A program made the position numbers and the translations under genes. Positions 55,801-62,623 of a stretch of DNA of 64,000 nucleotides are shown piece after piece. The stretch's first letter is position 1. Every line of letters begins with the position of its first letter. The notes beneath the pieces were generated by a model, which was given only the letters and a program-made list of their open reading frames with translations, had not been told where the DNA came from and made no database searches. Source of the stretch: Acanthornis magna (lineage: Eukaryota > Chordata > Aves > Passeriformes > Acanthizidae); contig JAWUZG010000032.1 in the NCBI GenBank assembly GCA_036785705.1, forward strand, positions 14,092,001-14,156,000, read 5' to 3'.

Positions 55801-58800
55801 TTGGACACATTTAAGAAGCACCTGGATGTGGCACTTTGGGATGGTTTAGGGATGATTATGGTGATGGCCAGGTTGATAATTGGACTAGATGATCTTGATG
55901 GCTCTGTGTATGTGTGCTTGTGTGTGACCAGCTAGGCATTTAACCAGTCAATAGGTGTGGATACTGAAGTTTCCTTGAAGATATTAAAAACTACAAAAAG
56001 AATAGCAATAAACATGAAGGAGAGTACCTACAGACACCAACCAGCACCAGGACAAAAAGAGAAAAAAGGAGATGCATTTGGTACTTCTGTAATGAGGGAA
56101 CTACTGTATGCTGTGCTGAATAAAACAAAGTCACAACAGAGTATGAAACTCTGAATTAAGAAACAGAGGAAAGATTTTCACTATGAATGAATGCAAAAAT
56201 ACACTGAAAACTAAAAATGGAATCTCAGTATCAAAGGAAGTAGAAATGCAACAAACAGCTATAAAGTTCATATACATTTCAGGCTGGAAGGAAAACCATT
56301 TATATCTACAGAGTTTTAAGACCCCAACATGAAAAGAGCTGGCAGTTTCGCTTAAAATCTTGTCCTGTAGTAGACAGGTATGTTCCTTGCAGAAAAATCA
56401 TCAGGATCTACTTTCAGCAATATGAGCCAAATTAATAAGGTGGAAGTTGCTTTGGACCCTGTATTGTGCCCAGATAAGGGACTGGGAAATAGGCTCCACA
56501 GACACGGTAGTGCAGTAAGTATATGCTCCTTCTTTTGCTCAAAACCAATTCTCTTAGGACTCATCATCTAATATGTGACAAGATCATTACACCAGATCCT
56601 TGTGCTACTATTACTCTTCAGAAGTGTTTTTCTTCATAGACATCTCCACCTAAAGGTTAACTGAAGGCTGCAAAGTAAATCTTAGTATTACTGTGGAAAG
56701 AGTACAGTCGAAAGCAATGCTAAAAACTGTCAGTCATAGAGAAAAAGAACAAACTCACCACATAATACTGTTAGAGACTGTAAAGATTCAATTAAACTTT
56801 TTTTATTGATCTAAAGTACTCAAAAATCACTAAGAAATCAGAGCTAACCTTTCTTTTCTGAGCTTTTTTTAACTTCTTCCAGCCACTTCCCTGTAAAGGC
56901 TTCACCATCCTGTGTGACAAACATTATTTCATTCCCATTTAATGCAACATCAGACATGAAGACTTGCCGACCATACACCCAACGACACTGCTTCATGGAG
57001 TTGTTAGATGACTTCCAACAAAACACCTGTAATATCAAATTTTTAAAGAAAAGGCAAATCTTCATATCATATCAATGCAGTTACATATTACACACTACTT
57101 TTTTAAACACAAGAACATGCCATCTCAAAGATGCACATAAAAGGAGAAAGAGAGTCTTCAAAATTTTAGGATAAAGTGTTATGAGCATGTGTTACAGAGA
57201 ATCCACAAGTAAAACAGGGAAAATCTCCTGTGACATCAAGATCCATTTGCTCATGAAGGGCATTCAAGAAGCTTCTCCAAATATTCAAATATCTTCAGTC
57301 ATCTGAAGACATCTGATGACAAGCAGTCATCTACAGGACAGGTTTTACTGATATATCAACAAGGATGGTGAAAGGTGTCAAGGAAAGAAACAAGTATTAG
57401 TTAGCTCTTAATTTATAGATTTGTCCAACTGGTGTGTTTATAAATGAGACGAAATTCAAAGCTAGCACACTGGAAATTTAAACCATTTCCTGGTAACTGT
57501 TTGACAAAAATCTCAAATTACTCTGTACCAGTCAAGGTTTGGAAGGGAAATCATGACGAAACACCAACTTCAAAACCTTCAACAGGAATATGAAGCACTG
57601 TATGCACAGCAAGACCCCAACAAGGTACACTGCACATGTCTGAAAGACAGCCCCAAGCAAGGTAAAAGCCAAATGTGGCATCAGCAGTGTTAAAATCGGG
57701 CTTTCATTTTGTGCCACTGAAGGACATGCACAGGTCTGTTAGCATCTACATATGAAGGGGCCAAAAAAAATTGAGTAACCTAATTCCTTTCCCCTCCCTT
57801 GAGCCCTACAAATCACAGAATGGTTGAAATTGAAAGGGATCTTTGGAGGTTGTCTAGTCCAACCCTCTGCTCAAGAAGAACTACCCCGAGCCAGCTGCCC
57901 AGGAACATGTCCAGGCAGCTTTTGAGTATTTCCAAGGATAGTGATTTCACAACCTTAATTGGCAACCTGTGACAGTGCTGGACCACCCTCACAGTGCTTC
58001 CTGATATTCAGAGAGAGCCTCCGTTATTTCCATTTGTGCCCATTGCCTCTGGTTCTGGCTCTGGGCACCAATGAAAAGAGCCTGCCTCTATCTTCTTTAT
58101 ATCTTCCCTTCAAGTACGTGTATACAAGATTCCCCTTGTGACTTTCATTTGCTAGGCTAAACAGCACTCCCTTAAGGAAAGTGCAATCAAGCCAGACCAG
58201 GAAGTACTGATTCAGGAAACACAAGTGTTAAGATCACATCCCTCTCCTTACTCAATAATTTATAATGTCTAAAAGCACTAAAGATCCCAGTACTTGCCAG
58301 TATTCAACATGATACAAAATGTACATGGATATAGTTCCTCTGATGCAGGAAGATCAAGTAGTTTCTTACTGCTAAAGCAGTAAGAAAGCAGTAATTACTG
58401 CTAAAACAGTAATCCCGAAAATATTGAATGGGCACTACCCAATACTACAGATGTTTGAGGGTAAACCTCACATGATCAAATACTGAACTGGAAGTTTATA
58501 ATCTCTGAGACAACTAATGACCTAATGAAAAGGTAAGATCATCTTGAAAACATAAATCAGCCAAATGTGAGCAAAGAAAAGGAGGTAACCACATTGCTCC
58601 TCATCTTGACACACAAGCTCAGTTTTTAACATTCTTTAAGAAGGCATTTCAGTAGGAAAAGCTTCTTTGTAAGCACCACTAGATGGCAGTGAATACTGAG
58701 ATCTCCCAGTGAGCAGCTTGAGAAAAGGCTGGGATTTTGTAAGGTCCTGTAAACCAGTACTTAAAAAAAGAGTAAGAGAAGAAAACAATAAATTCACCAT

Positions 58801-61800
58801 GGCATTCCAATTCTAAGACAAGACAGCATGTACTTAACAGTAACTACTAAATGATTCATCAGGTTTAGGTGCAACATTTTGACAACAAAACGGACATTTC
58901 ATCTAAGAAACAGCCGTGTTTCAGAAAAGGCTCTAAAACTTCAAGTGCAGAGACTACTTTTGAAAGGTGTAAAGGTGCCTGGGGTAAGTGGGGTGATAGG
59001 AGAGATGGGAAGAAAAAAAAAACACTACCAACAAAAAAACCTTAAACCACATACAATATATAACCACTAATGTGTTTGTAAAAAAAGTTTACACCTTCAC
59101 TGAAAAGCCATTAAAAGTCCATAGATTTAAAAATAAACTATTGTACATTACTTTTGTAATCTTCCCACAGCCCTAAAATAAAAAAAAAATAACCAGAAGC
59201 TCTACAGAAACCAACTGACTACGGGACAATAAAAAGAGTTTTTTCAAATATATTAATGGCAATAGGCAGTGTAAAATAACATCAGCCCATTATGGGGTGA
59301 GGATCACCTCACAAACAGGGACAAGGACAAGACACAGGTGTTTAACACATTCTTTGCCTCTCTCTTCCACACGGATGATGCAAAAAGGGGCTCTCAGTGG
59401 CCTGAGCTGGAGGATCATGACTGTGAGAATGATCAACTTGCAGCTGACTCTCAAATTGTGCAGAATCTGCTGCTCCAGCTGGATCCCTACAAGTCCATGG
59501 GGCTTGATAGGATTCATCCCAGAATCCTCAAAGAGCTGGCTGATGTCATCCCAAAGGCCCTCTTGATGACTTTTGAGCAGTCTTGGGAATCTGAAGCTGA
59601 CTGAAAGCTGCCAAATGTTATCCCAATTTTCAAGAAGGACAAGAAGGAGGACCCTGGAAACTACAGGCTTGTCAGTCTCACTTCTGTGCCTGGTAAAGCT
59701 GTGGAGATTATTCTGGGAGGTATGGACAAACACCTGGAAGACAATACAGTTATTTGTCACAGCCAGCATGGCTTCATGAGAGGAAAGTCCTGCTTATCAA
59801 ACCTGATTTCCTTTGATGACAAGATCATCCACCTAGCTGACCAAGGGAAGCCACTTGATGTCATCATTTTGGATTTCAGTAGAGCTTTCAATAGTGTCTC
59901 TCACAGGATCCTTCTGGACAAAAATGTCCAGAACACAGCTGGATAAACACACCATGGGATGGAAGAGCAACTGGCTCAGGGCTGGAGTACAACGGCTATA
60001 GTGAATGGGATGACATTAGACTGGTGACCTGTCACTAGTCAGGTTCCACAAGGCTCCATCCTCGGCCCTGTGCTCTTCAACATCTTCATAAATGATTTGG
60101 ACACAGGACTGGAACAGATACTAAGCAAGTTCACAGATGACAGTTCACAAAACTGCGAGGAGCTGCTGGCTCCCTCCAGGGCAGGGAGGCCCTGTAGAGA
60201 GACCTCCACAAATTAGAGGGCTGGACAATCACCAACCACGTGAAGGTTGACAAATACAAGTACAGGATTCTGCACCTGGAACAGGCCAACCCTGGATGTA
60301 TGGACAGACTGGGGAAGGAGATGCTGGAAAGCAGTGCCACAAAAAGGGACCTGGGGGTCCTGGCTGATGGCAAGCTGAACATGAGCCAGCAGTGCCCTGG
60401 CAGCCAGGAGGGCCAAGCGTGTCCTGGGGGCACAGCATCTCCAGCCAGGCAAGGGAGGGGATTGTCCCACTCTGCTCTGCACTGGGGCAGCCTCACCTCG
60501 AGTGCTGGGGGCAGCTTTGGGTGCCACAATGTAAGAAAGACATTAAAGTGTTAGAGAGTGTCCAAAGGAGAGCAACAAAGATGGGGAAGGGCCTTGAGGG
60601 GAAGCTGTGTGAGGAGCAGCTGAGGGCACTTGGTCTGTTCAGCCTGGAGGAGACTGAGGGGAGAGCTCACTGCAGTTACAGCTTCCTTGTGAGGGGAAGA
60701 GGAGAGGCAGACACTGATCTCTTCTCTGTGGTGACCAGGGACAGGACCCAAGGGAATGGCCTGAAGTTATATCATGGGAGGCATACTGCAAAAAGTTTCT
60801 CCATCCAGGGGGTGGTTGGGCACTGGAACAGGCCCCCCAGGGAAGTGCTCACAGCACCAGCCTGACAGAGTTCAAGCAGTGTTTGGACAATGCTCTCAGT
60901 CACATGGTGTGACTCTTGGGGATGATACTGTGCAGGGCCAGGAGCTGGACTTGGTGATCCTTGTGGGTCCCTTCCAACTTAGCATATTCTGTGATTCTGT
61001 GAAACTGGGTATTTTCTATGCATGGTTTTGTCCTATGTTTCAAGTTTGATTAATCACTATGCAGCCTGCTATATAACAACTTACTCTTCCAGCTTCATCC
61101 AGCGCCAGAATGCAAGTCTTCTGACCCCCATTTTCTTTAAGATGCTGGGTATCTACTTTATATTCCAAATATCCCCCACTGACAAGAACTTTTTTAAGGT
61201 TCAGCTGTCTGAAAGAACACAAAAGGTTAAATGAGTATTTCCCTTTTGCATACTTATGCCAGTTCTATGACAATTAACTTGTTCACTTAGAGAAGTAGTA
61301 AAAAAATATAGTTGAGGCAGTGACACTGAAAAATTACTTATGTTTAGTTTCACCCTACTGGTATTATTACCATAACTGCTAATATTATAGCAGACTATAA
61401 TTTTTGCTTATTTTTTAAGTAAGTCACATTGTATCTATAAGTTCTTCACAAAATTCTGTAAGTGAAAAACATGGAATGATGGATGATGTAGCTTTGATTT
61501 CATCATTACAAAAAATCAGTTGGCTGTTTGTATTAAAATATCTATCCTATCCCAGCAGGTCGTTTCTCAGGGGTTTGCTAGGTCTTGGTTTTAGCTGATC
61601 AAAATCATACTTGTTATCTTTTCTCAGTTTCTTAATATAAGAGCACAGGACACTGCATTAAGTTTCTACAAGTGTCAGCACCTTCACTTACAGCCATGTA
61701 GAAATGAAGTATAAAATAATCATTAAGTTATAGTATGTCAATAAATACTGTTAGAATTTGAAGTGAAGCTGAAAAACTAGGTGGGAGTTAGCTGGGCAAA

Positions 61801-62623
61801 ATCAAGTCTAAAAAAAAATCAATTCTGATCTGTTATTGCAAACGAAGTAGAAGAGAACAGGATTAAATAATTTCCTAAATTCATGAGTCAAGAATCCAGC
61901 TTCTTCAACAGGTTTTACATCCAGGTTTTAGCATATGAACCAGATGATTTTAAAAGGTCCTTCTTGCAACCTAAATTACCCTTTATAACATACTCTATCT
62001 ACACATTAATTATGAAATTCAGACCCCAAATTACTGATTCAAAATCATAACAACATAAATAAACAGAATAGCAGATCTTCAATGTCTCTATCAAGATGCA
62101 CTTACACAAATTCAGCCTAACAGACAAAGAAAAAATACCTGTTTCAATGTTTTTAAACTTACAGGACAAAATATTTCCTCCTAATGTGCTTTTTTAAAAT
62201 CTTTGGTAAACAGCAAGTAGCACATTAGCCGCTTGTAAAAAAAACAAAAACAAACAAATCAAGAAACAAACAAAAACTATAGCACTAGCTCATATGAAAG
62301 AACTGCAAATGAAGAAAACACAGGGGACCACTCTATTATCTATAGATATGCACAAAAATCTTTAAAATAGCTTGCAAGTATACAACTACAGTGAAATCTT
62401 CACCTATTGTTCTTCGTGACAGATTAGAAAAGTAACACATACTTTGAAGCTATCTTTTTGCACTGATAGTCTGCAAGTAAATAAATATCTCCTCTTTCAG
62501 AAACACATACTGTAGCACCATCACTTGCAGAGACCAGGGACACAGAAATGTCTTTATGGTGTAGAGCAGAAACTTGGCGAGGTGTGGTTACACATTTTTC
62601 TCCATTAGGATCTAGAAGATAAC
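25715..62623 (-). CDS. IBTK: IBTK, 3' part of gene: 22 coding exons, 5' end outside window
   Basis: IBTK was described as an inhibitor of Bruton tyrosine kinase. It is also a BTB-domain substrate adaptor of CUL3 ubiquitin ligases (PDCD4 is a reported target). Seen here: 22 exons on the minus strand, called W1 (62443-62623) to W22 (25715-25840) in transcript order. All have AG acceptors and GT donors, and the phases agree at all 21 joins. They encode 1038 residues, numbered here from the first whole codon of W1. Layout: RCC1-like blades about 1-160, BTB1 about 247-345, basic linker about 425-445, BTB2 about 450-550, helical BACK-like part about 553-611, basic cluster about 659-672, disordered region about 690-950, conserved C-terminal helices 970-1038. 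Human IBTK is about 1353 residues, so roughly 310 N-terminal residues with the ankyrin repeats lie past 64000. The identity rests on recalled resemblance to vertebrate IBTK over every exon. No frameshift or internal stop is seen, so it looks functional. Confidence 0.96.
26000..27985 (+). mobile_element. Long decayed CR1 LINE in the last IBTK intron
   Basis: A nearly continuous old CR1 copy on the plus strand, antisense to IBTK. ORF2 endonuclease-region matches start at about 26010 (ctcatgggaaacttaagcca, tgacagtgaggtgctggagt). RT-region matches follow at 26840-27130 (cttcaagaagggcaagagga, gcccagtactgtttaacatc, tcatcaact) and the 3' region at 27150-27960 (ggctgtgctgccgttcagag, tggttcctgg). It is heavily mutated, with no long open frame, and the 3' tail has lost the attctatgat motif. 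It fills most of the 2357-base intron between the last two coding exons. Confidence 0.8.
28198..28330 (-). CDS. IBTK: IBTK coding exon W21: C-terminal [20 protein letters not shown] helix
   Basis: 133 bases; residues 954-997. A serine/proline lead is followed by [20 protein letters not shown] and KPLALIQ, one of the most conserved blocks of IBTK and strongly helical. Acceptor ttttgcag, donor cag|gtaaag. Confidence 0.96.
28427..28495 (-). CDS. IBTK: IBTK coding exon W20: short linker exon
   Basis: 69 bases; residues 931-952, reading [20 protein letters not shown] then NH. Weakly conserved. It is placed by its frame-compatible splice sites and by its position 96 bases ahead of W21. Acceptor tttgcag, donor taa|gtaagt. 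Confidence 0.88.
29790..30765 (+). mobile_element. CR1 LINE copy A, 3' part
   Basis: Plus-strand CR1: agtgggggtcctcagggact and ccaattctgttaaacatctt (late RT region), then the 3' untranslated part, ending ctctgagcaacatgatctag ... attattctatgattt. Moderately decayed and lying in the IBTK intron between W19 and W20. Confidence 0.82.
30778..31290 (+). mobile_element. CR1 LINE copy B, 3' end, adjacent to copy A
   Basis: A better-preserved, 5'-truncated CR1 tail on the same strand. It starts within gtccagctctggggtcctcag, continues through ggcactggaacaggctgccc and gttcaaggccaggctggatg, and ends ggtcccttccaacccaaatc attctatgatga. It begins about a dozen bases after the tail of copy A. Confidence 0.9.
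31291..33639 (-). other. IBTK intron sequence, nothing recognised
   Basis: Intronic sequence between W19 and W20. No repeat, RNA gene or additional exon that would keep frame is recognised. Confidence 0.6.
33640..34210 (+). repeat. GC-rich island, suspected interspersed repeat or LTR
   Basis: The base composition changes sharply from the AT-rich intron to a GC-rich segment with gctgggcttgcagatttgac, agagcctgccttgctcacct and ggcactggggctgtgccctt. From memory this resembles an interspersed repeat family of bird genomes, perhaps an endogenous retrovirus LTR. I cannot name the family or confirm its ends. The frames at 33639-34199 are not supported as genes. Confidence 0.4.
34211..35106 (-). other. 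IBTK intron with AT/AC simple repeats
   Basis: Intronic. It contains short (AC)n and (AT)n runs at about 34775-34860 and nothing else that I recognise. Confidence 0.6.
35107..35259 (-). CDS. IBTK: IBTK coding exon W19: disordered segment with [12 protein letters not shown]
   Basis: 153 bases; residues 880-929. Contains [20 protein letters not shown]; the KSFRD...EEEK core is recognisable in vertebrate IBTK, and the remainder is variable. Acceptor ttaaaaag has a poor polypyrimidine tract; donor aag|gtaaga. Split codons join W18 (tryptophan) and W20 (arginine). Confidence 0.91.
35260..37999 (-). other. IBTK intron, nothing recognised
   Basis: Intronic sequence between W18 and W19, with poly-A/poly-T runs near 35520-35560, 35609 and 36717. 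The frames at 36080-36385 and 36333-36686 have no recognisable homology. Confidence 0.6.
38000..38600 (-). mobile_element. CR1 LINE reverse-transcriptase fragment
   Basis: The plus strand is the reverse complement of CR1 ORF2: gaggtcaggttgacaggcct (the 'YRPVSLTS' region), then gggtggatcccatccggccc (the 'GPDGIHPR' region) and aaaggatggagattctcctt upstream of it. It is an internal piece only, with no 3' tail, and has an average mutational load. It lies in the intron between W18 and W19, in the same orientation as IBTK. Confidence 0.88.
38601..40068 (-). other. IBTK intron, nothing recognised
   Basis: AT-rich intron sequence directly downstream of W18 in transcript terms. No repeat or exon is recognised. 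Confidence 0.6.
40069..40224 (-). CDS. IBTK: IBTK coding exon W18: [16 protein letters not shown] segment
   Basis: 156 bases; residues 828-878. It opens with the conserved [17 protein letters not shown] basic helix, then runs into a variable Thr/Pro stretch with TTPPPPTK, ending LGNA. Acceptor cacagcag, donor atg|gtatgt. Confidence 0.94.
40745..40810 (+). repeat. Cluster of short palindromes
   Basis: gtcctaactcaagttaggac (40751-40770) has 9-base arms with a two-base loop. The palindrome cttgtacaag follows, and then another direct copy of gtcctaactc. It lies in the intron between W17 and W18. Confidence 0.75.
41393..41485 (-). CDS. IBTK: IBTK coding exon W17: [11 protein letters not shown] segment
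   Basis: 93 bases; residues 797-826. Reads [20 protein letters not shown] then [10 protein letters not shown]; the [11 protein letters not shown] motif is a conserved short helix in IBTK. Acceptor atttag; donor aag|gttggt is weak. Confidence 0.93.
42601..42764 (-). CDS. IBTK: IBTK coding exon W16: variable disordered segment
   Basis: 164 bases; residues 742-795. Rich in K, S, P and Q, with a recognisable VPQSIPSAR and SPNWVATSF near the end. It is much less conserved than its neighbours. It is assigned by its frame-compatible position and its flanks. Acceptor tttcag; donor cag|gtgcag is weak. Confidence 0.88.
42957..43105 (-). CDS. IBTK: IBTK coding exon W15: serine/acidic disordered segment
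   Basis: 149 bases; residues 693-741. Reads [20 protein letters not shown] then [13 protein letters not shown], a conserved low-complexity segment with several SP sites that could be phosphorylated (inference). Acceptor tttctag; donor gag|gttgga is weak. Confidence 0.94.
43693..43805 (-). CDS. IBTK: IBTK coding exon W14: basic, nuclear-signal-like segment
   Basis: 113 bases; residues 655-691. [15 protein letters not shown] (about 658-672) is a dense basic run that fits a nuclear localisation signal (inference), followed by the conserved [16 protein letters not shown]. Acceptor attag, donor cag|gtcagt. Confidence 0.95.
43806..45253 (-). other. IBTK intron, nothing recognised
   Basis: Intron between W13 and W14. 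Ordinary AT-rich sequence with no feature that I can define. Confidence 0.6.
45254..45381 (-). CDS. IBTK: IBTK coding exon W13: acidic conserved segment
   Basis: 128 bases; residues 612-653. Reads [20 protein letters not shown] then [15 protein letters not shown], a conserved motif leading into an acidic stretch. Acceptor actacag, donor tca|gtaagt (strong from intron position 1). Confidence 0.94.
46079..46139 (-). CDS. IBTK: IBTK coding exon W12: short helical exon
   Basis: 61 bases; one split base then 20 codons, [20 protein letters not shown] (residues 592-611). It continues the BACK-like helices. The acceptor is a long T tract ending ttttag; donor atg|gtaagt is strong. Confidence 0.94.
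46140..47782 (-). other. IBTK intron with T-rich and A/C-rich tracts
   Basis: Intron between W11 and W12. It has a ggttttttct/tttggttggg T/G-rich tract at about 47020-47060 and an A/C-rich one at 47370-47470. No gene. Confidence 0.6.
47783..47900 (-). CDS. IBTK: IBTK coding exon W11: BACK-like helices after BTB2
   Basis: 118 bases; residues 553-590. Reads [20 protein letters not shown] then [18 protein letters not shown], helical and resembling the start of a BACK region that commonly follows CUL3-type BTB domains. Acceptor tctgcag, donor aag|gtaagc. Confidence 0.95.
48656..48757 (-). CDS. IBTK: IBTK coding exon W10: second BTB domain, end
   Basis: 102 bases; residues 519-551. Reads [20 protein letters not shown] then [13 protein letters not shown], the closing helices of a BTB domain (the LLVLADQ... 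LKxxCE pattern). Acceptor ttttccag, donor aac|gtgagt. Confidence 0.95.
49149..49242 (-). CDS. IBTK: IBTK coding exon W9: second BTB domain, middle
   Basis: 94 bases; residues 487-517, starting on a codon. Contains [20 protein letters not shown], the BTB strand plus the conserved hydrophobic helix and YLYTD motif. Acceptor cttttag; donor aag|gtgcta is weak. Confidence 0.95.
49243..51005 (-). other. IBTK intron, nothing recognised
   Basis: Intron between W8 and W9. No repeats or extra in-frame exons are recognised. Confidence 0.6.
51006..51043 (-). CDS. IBTK: IBTK coding exon W8: 38-base exon in second BTB domain
   Basis: 38 bases; a split aspartate then 12 codons, [12 protein letters not shown] (residues 475-486), the helix 1-2 element of BTB2. 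An acceptor (tttacag) just upstream of YFHS gives the conserved residues. A second AG 13 bases downstream (ttcacag) would give a 25-base exon that breaks the frame with W7, so I chose the longer form. Donor gag|gtaagt. Confidence 0.93.
51141..51223 (-). CDS. IBTK: IBTK coding exon W7: start of second BTB domain
   Basis: 83 bases; residues 447-473. Reads [20 protein letters not shown] then CVLCARL, the first strands and first helix of BTB domain 2. Acceptor cttctag, donor ttg|gtatgt. It is separated from W8 by an intron of only 97 bases. Confidence 0.95.
52134..52220 (-). CDS. IBTK: IBTK coding exon W6: basic linker between BTB domains
   Basis: 87 bases; residues 418-445. Reads [20 protein letters not shown] then KPKLNQKK, a short basic linker between the two BTB domains that closely resembles vertebrate IBTK. 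Split codons join W5 (arginine) and W7 (cysteine). Acceptor tttgcag, donor atg|gtaatt. Confidence 0.94.
53145..53460 (-). mobile_element. Truncated endogenous retrovirus LTR, 3' part
   Basis: On the minus strand it reads ...ttgtgcatctcttg... then ctatctcaacccgtgaattt, tctcccccatcccactgatg and ends ggccagctgagttaaactgt taca. This resembles the end of an avian LTR I recall from bird genomes, possibly ERV-L type, including the terminal ...CA. The U3 part with promoter is missing and there is no internal retroviral sequence. It lies in the IBTK intron between W5 and W6, about 110 bases from the W5 donor. Confidence 0.6.
53571..54164 (-). CDS. IBTK: IBTK coding exon W5: first BTB domain
   Basis: 594 bases, by far the largest exon here; residues 220-416. 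After a variable serine/acidic lead it carries BTB domain 1: [19 protein letters not shown] opens the fold, [12 protein letters not shown] is the helix 1-2 signature, and [19 protein letters not shown] is the typical BTB strand and helix. A long insertion with a [12 protein letters not shown] charged segment follows, ending in the lysine-rich [10 protein letters not shown] and a conserved [18 protein letters not shown] folds of this class bind CUL3 or dimerise. The reading frame continues upstream of any ATG to the acceptor ttctag, so this is an internal exon and not a start. Donor aag|gtaggt. Confidence 0.96.
54956..55130 (-). CDS. IBTK: IBTK coding exon W4: propeller-BTB1 connector
   Basis: 175 bases with two split-codon bases at each end; residues 162-218. 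The second half, [18 protein letters not shown] followed by [18 protein letters not shown], is a strongly conserved IBTK segment linking the RCC1-like part to the first BTB domain. The first half is serine/cysteine rich and looks variable. Acceptor ttaacag, donor cag|gtatat. Confidence 0.94.
55690..55915 (+). mobile_element. CR1-like LINE 3' fragment
   Basis: ggggatgttcaggttagata, then ggaggtggtggcatctccct, aagcacctggatgtggcact and ttggactagatgatcttgat are the typical last 200 bases of a CR1-type element. The terminal short repeat is eroded into tgtgtatgtgtgcttgtgtg. It lies in the IBTK intron between W3 and W4, antisense to the gene. Confidence 0.78.
56849..57026 (-). CDS. IBTK: IBTK coding exon W3: last RCC1-like blade
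   Basis: 178 bases, 59 codons plus one base (residues 102-160). Contains [10 protein letters not shown] and [18 protein letters not shown], typical of an RCC1-like blade, and ends in a charged KKSSEKK tail that leaves the propeller. Acceptor attacag; donor aag|gttagc is weak because it lacks the usual A at intron position 3. Confidence 0.94.
57810..58190 (-). mobile_element. CR1 LINE 3' end
   Basis: The plus strand begins aaatcacagaatggttgaaa, then gtctagtccaaccctctgct and gtgcccattgcctctggttc, the reverse complement of a CR1 3' tail. It is 5'-truncated and in the same orientation as IBTK, in the intron between W2 and W3. Confidence 0.88.
58362..58412 (+). repeat. Nested hairpin cluster
   Basis: tttcttactgc-taaa-gcagtaagaaa (58362-58387) is a perfect 11-base stem with a four-base loop. 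It abuts the perfect 14-base palindrome gcagtaattactgc (58388-58401), followed by ttactg-ctaaaa-cagtaa (58395-58412). Confidence 0.85.
59250..61003 (+). mobile_element. CR1 LINE, 1.75 kb, with reverse-transcriptase remnants and intact 3' tail
   Basis: A plus-strand CR1, antisense to IBTK, in the intron between W2 and W3. Coding remnants occur in shifting frames: [20 protein letters not shown] at about 59490-59550 and the RT active-site region [15 protein letters not shown] near 59860-59900. In CR1 the latter motif is normally DFSKAFDTVSH-like, so a key aspartate appears changed to asparagine. Several frameshifts and stops make it inactive. The 3' end is well kept: ggtcccttccaacttagcat then attctgtgattctgtgaaac at about 60985-61003. 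Confidence 0.9.
61085..61208 (-). CDS. IBTK: IBTK coding exon W2: RCC1-like repeat
   Basis: 124 bases; one base completes the split lysine from W1, then 41 codons (residues 61-101) ending exactly on a codon. It reads [18 protein letters not shown] and later ILALDEAGR, continuing the propeller. Acceptor ctttcag, donor aga|gtaagt (strong). The 3' end of a CR1 element on the opposite strand lies only about 80 bases beyond its donor side (61003). Confidence 0.94.
62443..62623 (-). CDS. IBTK: IBTK coding exon W1: RCC1-like repeat
   Basis: 181 bases, entered two bases into a codon and left two bases into the next; encodes visible residues 1-59. It contains the conserved stretches LLDPNGEKC and [16 protein letters not shown], the hydrophobic, glycine-spaced pattern of an RCC1 propeller blade. 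Acceptor ttttctag, donor aaa|gtatgt. This is the most 5' exon in the window. The preceding exon must lie past 64000, since nothing exon-like that joins in frame is visible in 62624-64000. Confidence 0.95.

Noticed and set aside
56380..56580. Open stretch in the W3-W4 intron with splice-like cag|gtatg and ag borders, considered as an extra exon
   Set aside because: It lies on the plus strand, while W3 and W4 already join in phase without it. No homology is seen.
59290..60865. Several frames of 86-159 codons that could be read as host genes
   Set aside because: They are pieces and antisense shadows of the CR1 reverse transcriptase and its 3' region.
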